A model generated the notes under the pieces. That model had not been told where the DNA came from. It saw nothing but the letters and a program-made list of their open reading frames with translations, and searched no databases. From HGM04593 sp045634085 (GTDB lineage: Bacteria > Bacteroidota > Bacteroidia > Bacteroidales > Bacteroidaceae), in the NCBI GenBank assembly GCA_045634085.1, contig JAZQZM010000092.1, positions 1 to 10,465 of the forward strand: DNA of 10,465 nt, in the 5' to 3' direction. The position numbers and the translations under genes are program-made. Below are positions 1 to 7,907 of this stretch, one piece after another; the stretch's first letter is position 1; each line of letters opens with the position of its first letter.

Positions 1-1
1 A

Positions 2-100
2 CAGGAACTGAGGAAGTATATCCACTACTACAATAATGATAGAATTAAACTGAGACTAAAAGGAAAGAGCCCGGTGCAATACCGAACTCTTTACCAATAA
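2..100 (+). CDS. IS3-family transposase (OrfB), C-terminal fragment, 5' partial
   Basis: An open frame enters from the left edge and ends with TAA at 98-100, giving 32 residues. It contains YIHYYNNDRIK and KGKSPVQYR, the typical C-terminal signature of IS3-family OrfB (rve integrase core) proteins, just after the catalytic DDE region. The catalytic residues lie upstream of the window, so I cannot tell whether the gene is intact. The same residues recur, with changes, in the decayed copy on the minus strand at 9711-9830. The stop codon lies 15 nt before the terminal repeat, as usual for compact IS elements. Confidence 0.85.
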   Translation, partial: QELRKYIHYYNNDRIKLRLKGKSPVQYRTLYQ

Positions 101-115
101 ACTTTTTTAATTAAT

Positions 116-141
116 CCGTCCAACTTTTTGGGGTCAGATCA
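116..141. repeat. IS3-family terminal inverted repeat (left copy)
   Basis: The segment reads CCGTCCAACTTTTT then GGGGTCAGATCA. It is the reverse complement of 9675-9700 except at three positions. It marks the boundary between IS sequence and the host DNA downstream of the DUF2851 gene. Confidence 0.75.
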
Positions 142-198
142 AACTGATGCTGCAAGGTCCTTTGTTTATGTTGTCTGTTGTTGATTTGGCGGGTGGGG

Positions 199-1482
199 TT
201 ATGATATCCCAGCGATCCTTTCCTTAATATAGTGGTAGGCAAAACGGCACTCGGTGCAGTTGCACATACGGCAGTATCTCTTTTCAAGTTGCAATATGGC
301 CTGTGAGTCTGCAGCGCAGTTCGCTGTAATTCCTCTGTCAAGCCACTTCTTAATTATGCTATTTTCTTCACTTTTCAAAAGGTGTAGGAACTCCTCGGCC
401 TTGTTGCAGGTGACTGTCTCATTGCGGTGCTTGCCATATATATAAAGTATGGGTACAATGGCGTTGATTATTACGACATCCATCTGGCGCTGTTTCATGC
501 CGCCGTTTCCAATGGTTTCAGTGCCTCCAAAACATGTGTGGTTGCTCCAGTATCCTTCTAAGGTGGTGTCTATGATACTGTAATATTCAGCGGCGGTATT
601 GCATGACATTATGTTGGAAATGCCGGTGCTCTCTCTACAGTAAAGTGCGGCTATGCGCGCAATGCGTACGTGTGGTGTGGCATTGCCCTTTCTCCATTCG
701 CTGTAATGGATTTCCTGTAGCCCGAACTTGTTTTTCAGGAATCGGAACTCTCTTGTAATCTCCTTGAAGTAGCTGCTGTTCAGTGCTTCGTTGCGATAGT
801 AATAAGGAATGCTTTCCTCTTCGAGCAATCCTGCCTGTCCGAACATTATTGCCTCAATCTGCAAACGGTTGTCCCTGTGTTTGCCCATGGCATTGAAGTC
901 GAGAATCTTTGCCCACCTTTCGAATACTTCACTTTGTATCCCGAACCCGAAACTGCGGATGACTGTCTTCAGCAAGGTCTCTTCCCAAAGTCCGTTGCTC
1001 TCTGAGAATGTTTGCAGTATATTGTTCGCCTTCTCTTCAATGCGTTCAATCAGAAGCCTTGACATATAACTGTTCCTGTTGATTATGTCAATATTTTCAA
1101 AAGTGTCGCTGCATGGCAGGCATTGTAAGTGTTGTATTGCGTCTGCAAACTCCTTCTCGAGCCCATCAGGGAGTCTTAGACGCAGTATTGCTGTAGTGTT
1201 GCGGCACTCTTTTGCGAAGTTGCACCCTTCGCCTGTTACGAGCAGGATTGTACTGTTGCCGATGCGCTGTTCCGCATCGGAATCCTTGCATCCACTCTCG
1301 TGCATGACAACCTCGCCATGTCGTTCCTTGTTGCCGATAGTGATTGTGGCATTGCTGAAGATTCCCACTTCGTGCGTCTGTTGCCCGTAACTGATTATCT
1401 GGAGCTCTTCTCCTTGGATAGTGTGCATTCCCGTTTTGGGTAGCAAGCGGTTTTTCCAAATGTAATTAAGTAACTCTTTCAT
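199..1482 (-). CDS. DUF2851 family protein with divergent N-terminus
   Basis: This is a 427-residue protein of unknown function matching the Bacteroidetes DUF2851 family as I remember it. The opening MKELLNYIWKN matches the usual start (M-E-LLHYVWKH), so I start at 1482 rather than at the upstream in-frame ATG at 1506. Family-like blocks are the LLIERIEEKANNI helix (about 143-155), RSFGFGIQSEVFERWAK (about 176-192), KHRDNRLQIEAIMFGQAGLL (201-220), FRFLKNKFGL (246-255), P-HVRIARIAALY (270-282), INAIVPILYIYGKHR (339-353) and a C-terminal Cys cluster (C404, C407, C409, C412). The N-terminal block that in relatives reads roughly AGPDFFNAKI then GNVEIH reads here EVGIFSNATI (about 38-47) and GEVVMH (56-61), so conserved acidic residues appear lost. 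No signal peptide or membrane segment is evident. It lies downstream of the PgpH-type gene on the same strand, separated by a long palindrome. No good promoter of its own was found. Confidence 0.82.
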   Translation of the reverse strand: MKELLNYIWKNRLLPKTGMHTIQGEELQIISYGQQTHEVGIFSNATITIGNKERHGEVVMHESGCKDSDAEQRIGNSTILLVTGEGCNFAKECRNTTAILRLRLPDGLEKEFADAIQHLQCLPCSDTFENIDIINRNSYMSRLLIERIEEKANNILQTFSESNGLWEETLLKTVIRSFGFGIQSEVFERWAKILDFNAMGKHRDNRLQIEAIMFGQAGLLEEESIPYYYRNEALNSSYFKEITREFRFLKNKFGLQEIHYSEWRKGNATPHVRIARIAALYCRESTGISNIMSCNTAAEYYSIIDTTLEGYWSNHTCFGGTETIGNGGMKQRQMDVVIINAIVPILYIYGKHRNETVTCNKAEEFLHLLKSEENSIIKKWLDRGITANCAADSQAILQLEKRYCRMCNCTECRFAYHYIKERIAGIS

Positions 1483-1505
1483 CTCTATTGTTGTAATACG
1501 GTACA

Positions 1506-1553
1506 AAGAAATGAAATAAATTCCGCCAATTGGCGGAATTTATTTCATTTCTT
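1506..1553 (-). terminator. 48-bp perfect palindrome, probable terminator or attenuator
   Basis: Positions 1506-1553 are a perfect inverted repeat with centre AATT (1528-1531). The inner stem is ATTCCGCC/GGCGGAAT and the outer arms are A/T-rich. On the minus strand it starts 6 nt after the PgpH-type stop codon, and the right arm plus flank (TTATTTCATTTCTTT) supplies a U-rich tail. It could therefore end or attenuate transcription before the DUF2851 gene, whose ATG lies 23 nt further on. Because it is symmetric it would also fold on the plus-strand transcript. Confidence 0.7.
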
Positions 1554-1559
1554 ACAATA

Positions 1560-3710
1560 TTATTTTGCGTCAGTCGTCTGTTCCTCCTTTGTCTGTTGGG
1601 CGTTTGAGGCATCATTGTCATCGGCAACGTTGGCTTTATCCTCTTTCTTTATCTCCTTTGGATAGCTTATACGTGTATGGTATATTGCCATAAGTCTCTT
1701 CTTGAAGAGTCTCTTTATTGTGTCAATGTCCTGGAATGTCAATGGGCTCAACTCCAGTTCTCTGTTTCTTACAATGCCGTCAATGACGTCGTCTACCTTC
1801 TTGTTTATGTTCTCCTCGGAATACTCCTTGATGCTGTGTGACGCGGCTTCTGTGCAGTCGGCCAGCATCAGTACAGCCTGCTCTTTTGTTGTAGGCTTTG
1901 GTCCTGGGTATGTGAACAGTGACTCGTCAACCTCCTCGTCGGGATGCTCGTTCTTGTAGCTTATGTAGAACCAGCCGGTCTTTGATAGTCCGTGGTGGGT
2001 CATTATGAACTCCTGGATTCGTTTAGGTAATCCTTCGCGTTTGGCGAGTTCAAGTCCGTCTGTGACGTGTTTTATGATTATCTGTGCGCTTTCAATATAT
2101 GATAGGCTCGTGTGTGGGCTGACTCCGCCACTCTGGTTCTCGGTGAAATATACAGGGTTTTTCAACTTGCCGATATCGTGGTAAAGGGCGCCTGTACGTG
2201 CCAGCAGGCTGTTTCCGCCAATGGCACTTGCCGCTTCTGCAGCCAGGTTGCTTACCTGTATCGAGTGCTGGAATGTCCCCGGCGCCTCCTGTGAAAGTTT
2301 CTGAAGAAGAGGGGAGTTGAAGTTTGACAGCTCAATGAGAGTTACATTTGATATGAAGTGGAACATCTTCTCAAAGACAACCATCATGGGGTATGCAATG
2401 AGTGTCAGCATTGAACTTATTGCAAAGTGCATATACATCGGGTAATGCATCTCAATCACGGTCTTGCTTGTTATGAGAGAGTAGCACAGATATACGGTCG
2501 AGTATGTCGCAAAGGCAATGAGTGTGCAGCGGAACATCTGCATTCGCGACGAGAGTTCCTTGAGGCTCAGTATTACGCTGTATCCGGTAGCTGTCTGCAG
2601 CAGTACGAACTCGTACTGGTCATTGAGCATTGTGGAGCATATGAGTATTGTAATCGTGTGTATTACAAATGCGGCCTGGTTGCTTACAAAGAGACACAGC
2701 ATCATTGGTACTATGGCGAACGGCAATATGAAAACGTTCGTGTGTCCAAGTGATGACATTATTCCCACAATGATGGGGAAAACCGAGGCGGTGAGCATGC
2801 TGAACACGAATTTGTACGCGTTGTGCACGACCTCGGGCTGGTATAGTTCAAGATAGAAATATATCAGAAACAAAGCGATGATGACAAAGAGTATCTGTCC
2901 TATGAGGGTCTTTGTCCTGTATGCACTCGACCTTTCGCTTGCCCGTTTCTCGCGTTCCTTAAGGTATGAATCTATTATGTGGTGCTTGGCGTCATTGATA
3001 AGGTCGCCGTAACTTATGATTCTTTGTCCTTTCTGCAGTTTGGTGAAGTTTGTGTCTATCCCCTTCTGCTTCTCGTCGATTTTTAGCCTGGTGCCATTTT
3101 CGTCGTATAAGTAGTTCGGTCTTATGATGGAGACAATTTCGTTCTCTGCAAGCAGTGAATCACTCATGGCAGTGAGCCTTTTCCCGGCTTCGGAACAAGA
3201 GAACAGTTCGGAACTTCTTTTTCTCATCTGCGAACTATCGTTGTTGTACGATATATAACGGAACCTTCCGTTTCGGATAAGTTCGGCGTCATTGTCCGAG
3301 ACTACTCCTGCTCCATACAGCTCCTTGAGGAATTCTTTGAAATCTTTAATTCTATTCTTACCTATAGATGACGTTCTCTTGCCGGAGAGATATTCGTCCA
3401 ACTTGTGGCAGCTTGAGTCGGCAACAGTGGCGTCGTATCTGAATATGGGCTGTGTGCTTTTTGCTATAGTATCCCTTTCGGCCTGAACCATATTTTCGGG
3501 TTTGGTGATATCGAAGTCGAAATCGGCAATAAGCTGTTCATGTTTCCATGGTGTCCCCTTCTTGAACTCCAATTGGTTGTTCTTTTCTCTTGGCATAAAG
3601 AAAATTATTGTAAGAATGCAGAAGCAGACCAGAATAGTCTGGCTAATCTGTCTCGAATATTTCCTTAAGTAGTTAATTATTTTCTTTATATGATTAATAA
3701 TTCTTCTCAT
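1560..3710 (-). CDS. PgpH-type 7TM-HD phosphodiesterase (probable c-di-AMP hydrolase)
   Basis: This is a 716-residue membrane protein with the 7TMR-HD architecture of PgpH/YqfF. There is one N-terminal membrane segment (about 24-39), an extracytoplasmic 7TMR-HDED region (about 45-265), and a cluster of hydrophobic helices (about 269-289, 300-320, 324-344, 345-361, 393-412, 427-447). A cytoplasmic HD domain follows: APGTFQHS (H482), HDIG (511-514), THHG (H572, H573) and LADCTEA (D618). These are the metal-binding residues of HD phosphohydrolases, and all appear present. Characterised PgpH proteins hydrolyse c-di-AMP; that substrate is inferred here. The C-terminal 35 residues are a polar, low-complexity tail. 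I place the start at 3710 (MRRIINHIKK), not 3761, because the likely promoter -7 element lies at 3733-3740 and the extra 17 residues precede the positively charged start of the membrane anchor. It is divergent from gltX. Confidence 0.88.
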   Translation of the reverse strand: MRRIINHIKKIINYLRKYSRQISQTILVCFCILTIIFFMPREKNNQLEFKKGTPWKHEQLIADFDFDITKPENMVQAERDTIAKSTQPIFRYDATVADSSCHKLDEYLSGKRTSSIGKNRIKDFKEFLKELYGAGVVSDNDAELIRNGRFRYISYNNDSSQMRKRSSELFSCSEAGKRLTAMSDSLLAENEIVSIIRPNYLYDENGTRLKIDEKQKGIDTNFTKLQKGQRIISYGDLINDAKHHIIDSYLKEREKRASERSSAYRTKTLIGQILFVIIALFLIYFYLELYQPEVVHNAYKFVFSMLTASVFPIIVGIMSSLGHTNVFILPFAIVPMMLCLFVSNQAAFVIHTITILICSTMLNDQYEFVLLQTATGYSVILSLKELSSRMQMFRCTLIAFATYSTVYLCYSLITSKTVIEMHYPMYMHFAISSMLTLIAYPMMVVFEKMFHFISNVTLIELSNFNSPLLQKLSQEAPGTFQHSIQVSNLAAEAASAIGGNSLLARTGALYHDIGKLKNPVYFTENQSGGVSPHTSLSYIESAQIIIKHVTDGLELAKREGLPKRIQEFIMTHHGLSKTGWFYISYKNEHPDEEVDESLFTYPGPKPTTKEQAVLMLADCTEAASHSIKEYSEENINKKVDDVIDGIVRNRELELSPLTFQDIDTIKRLFKKRLMAIYHTRISYPKEIKKEDKANVADDNDASNAQQTKEEQTTDAK

Positions 3711-3732
3711 ACTGAATGCGGTTTGTTTGGGC

Positions 3733-3762
3733 CAAAAATACGAAAAAATAACAAAAGTCAAG
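3733..3762 (-). promoter_or_regulatory. Probable Bacteroidetes-type promoter of the PgpH-type gene
   Basis: On the minus strand, CTTG (3762-3759) is followed after 18 nt by TATTTTTG (3740-3733), matching the TAnnTTTG -7 consensus; the -33 match is weaker. Transcription would start near 3727, leaving a leader of roughly 15-20 nt before the ATG at 3710. This placement argues against translation from 3761. Confidence 0.55.
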
Positions 3763-3860
3763 CATGTTTTGCCATAAAGAACGGCTGCCGGGTTTTATAA
3801 GTTTGGGAAAACTAATCACTTTGGCTATAAACGTTGAATATTCGTAAAATAAAATCAGCG

Positions 3861-3878
3861 ACCGTTTTAAAAAACGGT
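3861..3878. promoter_or_regulatory. Small symmetrical hairpin or operator upstream of the gltX promoter
   Basis: ACCGTTTT-AA-AAAACGGT is an 8+8 bp inverted repeat followed by ATTTTTATTTT. It sits 8 bp before the -33 element of gltX in the divergent region. It could be a weak terminator blocking rightward read-in or a dimeric regulator site; the sequence alone does not decide. Confidence 0.35.
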
Positions 3879-3886
3879 ATTTTTAT

Positions 3887-3917
3887 TTTGCAGGCACCGC
3901 AACTTGTGCTAATTTTG
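3887..3917 (+). promoter_or_regulatory. Bacteroidetes-type promoter of gltX
   Basis: TTTG at 3887-3890, a 19-nt spacer, and TAATTTTG at 3910-3917 fit the primary sigma factor (sigma-ABfr) consensus of Bacteroidetes exactly. The start point would be near 3924, giving a leader of about 80 nt before the gltX ATG. Confidence 0.75.
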
Positions 3918-3938
3918 CATTATTGTTAATGTTATATT

Positions 3939-3987
3939 AGGCTTTGTATGCCTGTGTGGGTGCGGATATCTGCGCATGTGCAAGCCT
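3939..3987 (+). other. Foldable 5' leader of gltX
   Basis: Within the predicted leader, AGGCTT (3939-3944) pairs with AAGCCT (3982-3987). The stem continues through wobble pairs and ATGC/GCAT. Inside it, GCGGATATCTGC forms a second short hairpin. I recognise no T-box or known riboswitch. It may be a regulatory leader or chance pairing. Confidence 0.3.
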
Positions 3988-4005
3988 GTTGACCGTTTTT
4001 AGATT

Positions 4006-5523
4006 ATGAATGAGAGAAAAGTAAGGGTGCGTTTCGCACCGAGTCCCACCGGCCCGTTGCATATCGGCGGTGTGCGTACAGCGTTATATAACTACCTTTT
4101 TGCAAAACAAAATGGTGGAGAACTTGTGTTCCGTATTGAGGATACCGATTCAAACCGATTCGTTCCCGGAGCCGAGGAGTATATTCTTGAGTCTTTCCGC
4201 TGGTTGGGAATAAAGTTTGACGAGGGTGTGAGTTTTGGTGGAAACTATGGCCCTTATCGCCAATCGGAACGCCGTGATATCTACAAGAAGTACGTGCAGC
4301 AGTTACTCGACAACGGCAAGGCGTATATCGCGTTTGATACACCTGAGGAACTTGAGGCCAAGCGTGCTGAGATTGAGAACTTCCAGTATGACGCTTCTAC
4401 ACGTATGTGCATGCGCAATTCGCTTGCGCTTTCGGCCGAGGAGGTCAAGGCTCTCATCGAAAGCGGCCACCAATATGTGGTACGTTTCAAGGTTGAACCG
4501 GGTGAGAAGGTCGTTGTAAATGACATTATTCGTGGTGAGGTAACTATCGATTCTTCAATCCTTGATGATAAGGTGCTTTACAAGTCGGCCGACGAATTGC
4601 CTACATATCATTTGGCGAATATTGTCGATGACCATCTTATGGAAATCTCGCACGTCATCCGTGGTGAGGAGTGGCTCCCCTCGGCTCCGTTGCATGTGCT
4701 TCTGTACCGTGCATTCGGATGGGAGGAAACAATGCCCCGCTTTGCACACCTCTCGCTTCTGCTCAAGCCCGAAGGTAACGGCAAGCTCAGTAAGCGCGAT
4801 GGCGACCGCTTGGGTTTCCCTGTCTTTCCGCTAGAGTGGCATGACCCCAAGAGTGGTGCCGTATCATCAGGTTTCCGTGAGAGTGACTATCTGCCCGAGG
4901 CTGTAATAAACTTCCTCGCTCTGCTTGGCTGGAACCCAGGTGATGACGTGGAACTGATGTCAATGGAGGAACTTATAAAGAAGTTCGACCTTTCGAAGTG
5001 CAGCAAGGCTGGCGCACGTTTTGACTATAAGAAGATGGTGTGGTTCAACCACGAGTATATATTGCAGAAATCCGACAGTGAGATAGCCCGGATATTCATG
5101 CCTGTAGTCGAGGCGCACGGCGTAGAGACAACTCTGGAGCATCTTGAGAAAATTGTCTCTCTCATGAAGGGGCGTGTGAATTTCGTACATGAACTCTGGG
5201 ATGCAAGCAGTTTCTACTTTGTGGCGCCAGAAGAGTATGACGAGAAGACTGCCAAGAAACGTTGGAAAGAGGATTCGGCGCAGAAGATGGCCGAACTTGC
5301 CCAGTTGCTCGGCAGCCTCGATGACTTCTCAATCGAGAACCAGGACAAGGCAGTCCATGAGTGGATTGAGGCAAAGGGCTATGGTATGGGTGAGATAATG
5401 AATGCGTTTCGTCTGGCTCTTGTGGGCGAGGGCAAAGGTCCTCAGATGTTTGACATTTCAGGTCTCATCGGTAAAGAGGAGACTTTAAGCCGTCTCAAGA
5501 GAGCAATTTCAGTTTTAGGATAA
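4006..5523 (+). CDS. gltX: Glutamate--tRNA ligase (GluRS)
   Basis: This is a 505-residue class I aminoacyl-tRNA synthetase that charges tRNA-Glu with glutamate in the cytoplasm. The Rossmann catalytic domain opens with RFAPSPTGPLHIGG; the HIGH-type motif is H19-G22 and is followed by VRTALYNYLFA. FRIEDTD (42-48) and HVIRGEEWLPSAPLH (216-230) are typical GluRS blocks, and the KMSKS equivalent is KLSKR at 260-264. The C-terminal anticodon-binding region includes ALLGWNPGDD (305-314) and ends with MGEIMNAFRLALVG (461-474) and a Leu/Arg-rich helix. Length matches bacterial GluRS (about 470-510). The start follows TTTTTAGATT without an SD sequence, normal for this phylum, and the promoter lies about 90 nt upstream. 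The next gene starts 1 nt after the stop, so the two are very likely co-transcribed. Confidence 0.97.
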   Translation: MNERKVRVRFAPSPTGPLHIGGVRTALYNYLFAKQNGGELVFRIEDTDSNRFVPGAEEYILESFRWLGIKFDEGVSFGGNYGPYRQSERRDIYKKYVQQLLDNGKAYIAFDTPEELEAKRAEIENFQYDASTRMCMRNSLALSAEEVKALIESGHQYVVRFKVEPGEKVVVNDIIRGEVTIDSSILDDKVLYKSADELPTYHLANIVDDHLMEISHVIRGEEWLPSAPLHVLLYRAFGWEETMPRFAHLSLLLKPEGNGKLSKRDGDRLGFPVFPLEWHDPKSGAVSSGFRESDYLPEAVINFLALLGWNPGDDVELMSMEELIKKFDLSKCSKAGARFDYKKMVWFNHEYILQKSDSEIARIFMPVVEAHGVETTLEHLEKIVSLMKGRVNFVHELWDASSFYFVAPEEYDEKTAKKRWKEDSAQKMAELAQLLGSLDDFSIENQDKAVHEWIEAKGYGMGEIMNAFRLALVGEGKGPQMFDISGLIGKEETLSRLKRAISVLG

Positions 5524-5524
5524 G

Positions 5525-6748
5525 ATGTATACACTTGGAATATACTTTTATATAGCATTCGTCAGGTTGGCTGCATTCTTCGGGCATAAGAAGGCTGTCT
5601 CAATGCTCAAAGGACACAAGGAGATTTTCTCCGTGCTCAAAGAGAAGGTGAAGCCGGGTACTGATTATGTGTGGTTCCATGCCTCTTCTCTTGGAGAGTT
5701 TGAGCAGGGTCGCCCAATGATTGAAAAGTTCAGAGCAGAGCATCCCGAGTACAGGATAGTGCTTACATTCTTTTCTCCATCGGGCTATAATCCTGCCAAG
5801 AACTATCAGCAGGCCGACATCGTATGTTATCTGCCGTTCGACACAAAGAAGAATGTTCGACGTTTTCTCGATATACTTCAGCCTAAAATGGCGTTTTTCA
5901 TAAAGTACGAGTTCTGGTTGAATTTTCTCTCGGGTTTGCAGAAGAGAAAGACACCGGTCTACAGTGTGTCTTCAATATTCCGCAAGGAGCAGACGTTCTT
6001 CAAGCCATGGGGCGGGCGATATCGTCTTGCGCTTCATGCTTTCACGCATCTGTTTGTGCAGAACGACAAATCAAAGGAACTGCTCCGTAGTATTGGAATT
6101 GAGAATGTAACGGTAGTTGGCGACACTCGTTTCGATCGCGTGGTAAAGATACTTGAACAGGCTCGTCAGCTCCCACTTGTCGATGCTTTCGTTGAGGGTG
6201 AAAGGAAAGTCTTTGTCGTTGGCAGTTCGTGGGGTGATGACGAGGCTGTGTATATGCCTTATTTCAACTGCCACCGTGAGTGGAAGATGATTATTGCATC
6301 CCATGAGGTCGATGAGGAGAGGGTCAAGAAAATTGAGGAACAGTACGATGGTCGTTGTGTGCGATACACCAAGGCTACCATTGAGGAGGTGCGTGAGGCC
6401 GATTGTCTCATAATTGACTGCTATGGTCTGCTCTCTTCGATATATCGTTATGGCGATGTTGCTTATGTGGGCGGTGGTTTCGGAGTGGGCATACATAATG
6501 TTCTTGAAGCTGCAGTCTATGGCATTCCTGTGTTCTTTGGGCCCAACAATAAGAAATTCCAGGAGGCGCAGATGCTCAAGGCTTGTGGTGGTGGAATTGA
6601 AATTGCCAGCACAATTGCGCTTGCCGAGAAGATGGACAGTTTTGCGGCAAATCCCAATGAACTTGAAACCGCTGGTAAGGCTGCCGGCAGTTATGTTATA
6701 GACAATGCCGGAGCATCGGCAAGAATCTTCAAGTCACTCGGACTTTGA
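5525..6748 (+). CDS. waaA: 3-deoxy-D-manno-octulosonic acid (Kdo) transferase
   Basis: This is a 407-residue glycosyltransferase of the GT30 family (KdtA/WaaA). It transfers Kdo from CMP-Kdo onto lipid IVA on the inner face of the cytoplasmic membrane, the first step in joining core sugar to lipid A. An N-terminal hydrophobic stretch (about 4-19) suits membrane association. The acceptor-site motif HASSLGEFEQGRP (52-64) contains the putative catalytic Glu58. The C-terminal CMP-Kdo domain shows VVGSSWGDDE (231-240), a GGGFGVGIHNVLEAA block (316-330) and IPVFFGPNNKKF (334-345), all typical of GT30. It starts one base after the gltX stop. AGGA at 5517-5520 inside the gltX end, only 4 nt from the ATG, may aid coupled translation. 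The family has mono- and bifunctional members; which this is cannot be read here. Confidence 0.95.
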   Translation: MYTLGIYFYIAFVRLAAFFGHKKAVSMLKGHKEIFSVLKEKVKPGTDYVWFHASSLGEFEQGRPMIEKFRAEHPEYRIVLTFFSPSGYNPAKNYQQADIVCYLPFDTKKNVRRFLDILQPKMAFFIKYEFWLNFLSGLQKRKTPVYSVSSIFRKEQTFFKPWGGRYRLALHAFTHLFVQNDKSKELLRSIGIENVTVVGDTRFDRVVKILEQARQLPLVDAFVEGERKVFVVGSSWGDDEAVYMPYFNCHREWKMIIASHEVDEERVKKIEEQYDGRCVRYTKATIEEVREADCLIIDCYGLLSSIYRYGDVAYVGGGFGVGIHNVLEAAVYGIPVFFGPNNKKFQEAQMLKACGGGIEIASTIALAEKMDSFAANPNELETAGKAAGSYVIDNAGASARIFKSLGL

Positions 6749-6806
6749 TTATATAGTAAGACAATATATAGGGATAACTTAATACAAACCTTTAAATTTA
6801 AAAGTT

Positions 6807-7799
6807 ATGAAATTTCTAACAGACGAAAAATTGGTTATTGTCGGCGCTGCCGGTATGATCGGTTCTAACATGGCACAGTCGGCTCTCATGATGGGTCTGA
6901 CATCAAATCTCTGCCTCTACGATGTGTTCTCTCCAGAGGGCGTTGCTGAGGAGATGCGTCAGAGTGGCTTTGACAATGTGAATATCACTGCAACAACAGA
7001 CGTTGCCGAGGCATTTAAAGATGCTAAATATATCATCTCTTCAGGTGGTGCTCCACGTAAGGAGGGCATGACACGTGAGGATCTTCTTGCTGGTAACTGC
7101 AAGATTGCCGAGGAGCTCGGTAAGAACATCAAGACATACTGCCCTGATGTAAAGCACGTAGTCATCATCTTCAACCCAGCCGATTTGACTGGTCTTGTAA
7201 CACTCCTCTATTCAGGTCTGAAACCAGGCCAGGTTACAACACTTGCTGGTCTTGACTCTACACGTCTTCAGAACGCTCTTGCAAAAAAGTTCGGTGTAAT
7301 GATGAGTGAGGTTACCGGTTGCGCTACATATGGTGGTCATGGTGAGCAGATGGCTGTATTCGGCAGCGCAGTAAAGGTTGCTGGTAAGCCATTGACAGAT
7401 ATCATCGGTACAGAGGAGTTCCCCGAGGCAGAGTGGGAGCAGATGAAGAAGGATGTTACACAGGGTGGTGCTGCGATTATCAAACTTCGTGGCCGTTCAT
7501 CATTCCAGAGCCCTTCTTACCTTTCGGTTGAGATGATTCGTTCGGTTATGGGTGGCGAGACATTCCGTTATCCTGCAGGTACTTATGTCTCTAACGAGAA
7601 GTACAACCACATCATGATGGCAATGGATACAGTTCTCGACGCTAACGGTTGCTCATACAAGATGCCTGTAGGTACTCCTGAGGAGATTGCAAAGCTCGAC
7701 GCAAGTTACGAGCACCTTTGCAAGATGCGTGACGAACTCGTTACTCTGAACATCGTTCCTGCGATTGAGGAGTGGAGCGGCATCAATCCTAACCTCTAA
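6807..7799 (+). CDS. mdh: Malate dehydrogenase
   Basis: This is a 330-residue NAD-dependent malate dehydrogenase of the LDH/MDH superfamily, interconverting malate and oxaloacetate. In Bacteroidales it feeds the reductive branch to fumarate and succinate. The Rossmann motif is VGAAGMIGS (G13, G16, G19). D39 at the end of beta-2 indicates NAD over NADP. Substrate arginines lie in GGAPRKEGMTRED (R84, R90), followed by FNPADLTG (122-129), GLDSTR with D150 and R153, and catalytic H178 in YGGHGEQM. Length is normal. Codon choice is more uniform than in its neighbours, as in highly expressed genes. It follows waaA after 58 bp; I found no clear TAnnTTTG promoter there, so read-through from gltX-waaA or a non-canonical promoter is possible. 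A strong terminator follows. No SD precedes the ATG, only an A/T-rich stretch. Confidence 0.96.
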   Translation: MKFLTDEKLVIVGAAGMIGSNMAQSALMMGLTSNLCLYDVFSPEGVAEEMRQSGFDNVNITATTDVAEAFKDAKYIISSGGAPRKEGMTREDLLAGNCKIAEELGKNIKTYCPDVKHVVIIFNPADLTGLVTLLYSGLKPGQVTTLAGLDSTRLQNALAKKFGVMMSEVTGCATYGGHGEQMAVFGSAVKVAGKPLTDIIGTEEFPEAEWEQMKKDVTQGGAAIIKLRGRSSFQSPSYLSVEMIRSVMGGETFRYPAGTYVSNEKYNHIMMAMDTVLDANGCSYKMPVGTPEEIAKLDASYEHLCKMRDELVTLNIVPAIEEWSGINPNL

Positions 7800-7825
7800 T
7801 ATATAATATAAGGTTATTATGTATG

Positions 7826-7857
7826 GAATGGCGGCGGTGGCCGCCATTCTTTTTTTT
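7826..7857 (+). terminator. Intrinsic terminator after mdh
   Basis: GAATGGCGGC (7826-7835), loop GGTG, then GCCGCCATTC (7840-7849) make a perfect 10-bp GC-rich stem followed directly by eight T residues. This is a textbook rho-independent terminator, 26 nt after the mdh stop. It separates mdh from the rpsU unit. Confidence 0.95.
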
Positions 7858-7907
7858 GTGCTAAATCATAAACTTTACCCCTTTTCTGCAAAAAAGAGTT
7901 CAAAAGT

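Larger units (their letters stand above)
1..141 (+). mobile_element. Right end of an IS3-family insertion sequence (cut by window edge)
   Basis: This is the 3' end of a transposase reading frame followed by a terminal inverted repeat at about 116-141. Read on the minus strand, the repeat begins TGATCTGACCCC and runs on to AAAGTTGGACGG. It matches the end of a second, decayed element at 9675-9700 in 23 of 26 positions, in inverted orientation. TG-starting ends with a CCCC/A-rich core followed by GTTGGAC fit the IS3 family, probably the IS150/IS3 groups. The left end lies outside the window, so target duplication and activity cannot be judged. The exact terminal base is uncertain by 1-2 nt. Confidence 0.8.

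Noticed and set aside
1483..1506. Longer start of the DUF2851 protein at 1506
   Set aside because: The family normally begins at the M-E/K-ELL block, here codon 9, and the longer start falls at the foot of the palindrome.
1506..1553. Start of a CRISPR array or repeat cluster
   Set aside because: It is a single palindrome, with no second copy in the window and no spacer periodicity.
3711..3761. Longer start of the PgpH-type protein at 3761
   Set aside because: The likely -7 promoter element (3733-3740) lies inside this extension, and the extra 17 residues precede the usual basic start before the membrane anchor.
4004..4850. Several long frames in other phases and on the opposite strand within gltX
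   Set aside because: They have no family-like motifs, lie wholly inside a well-supported gene, and reflect its codon bias.
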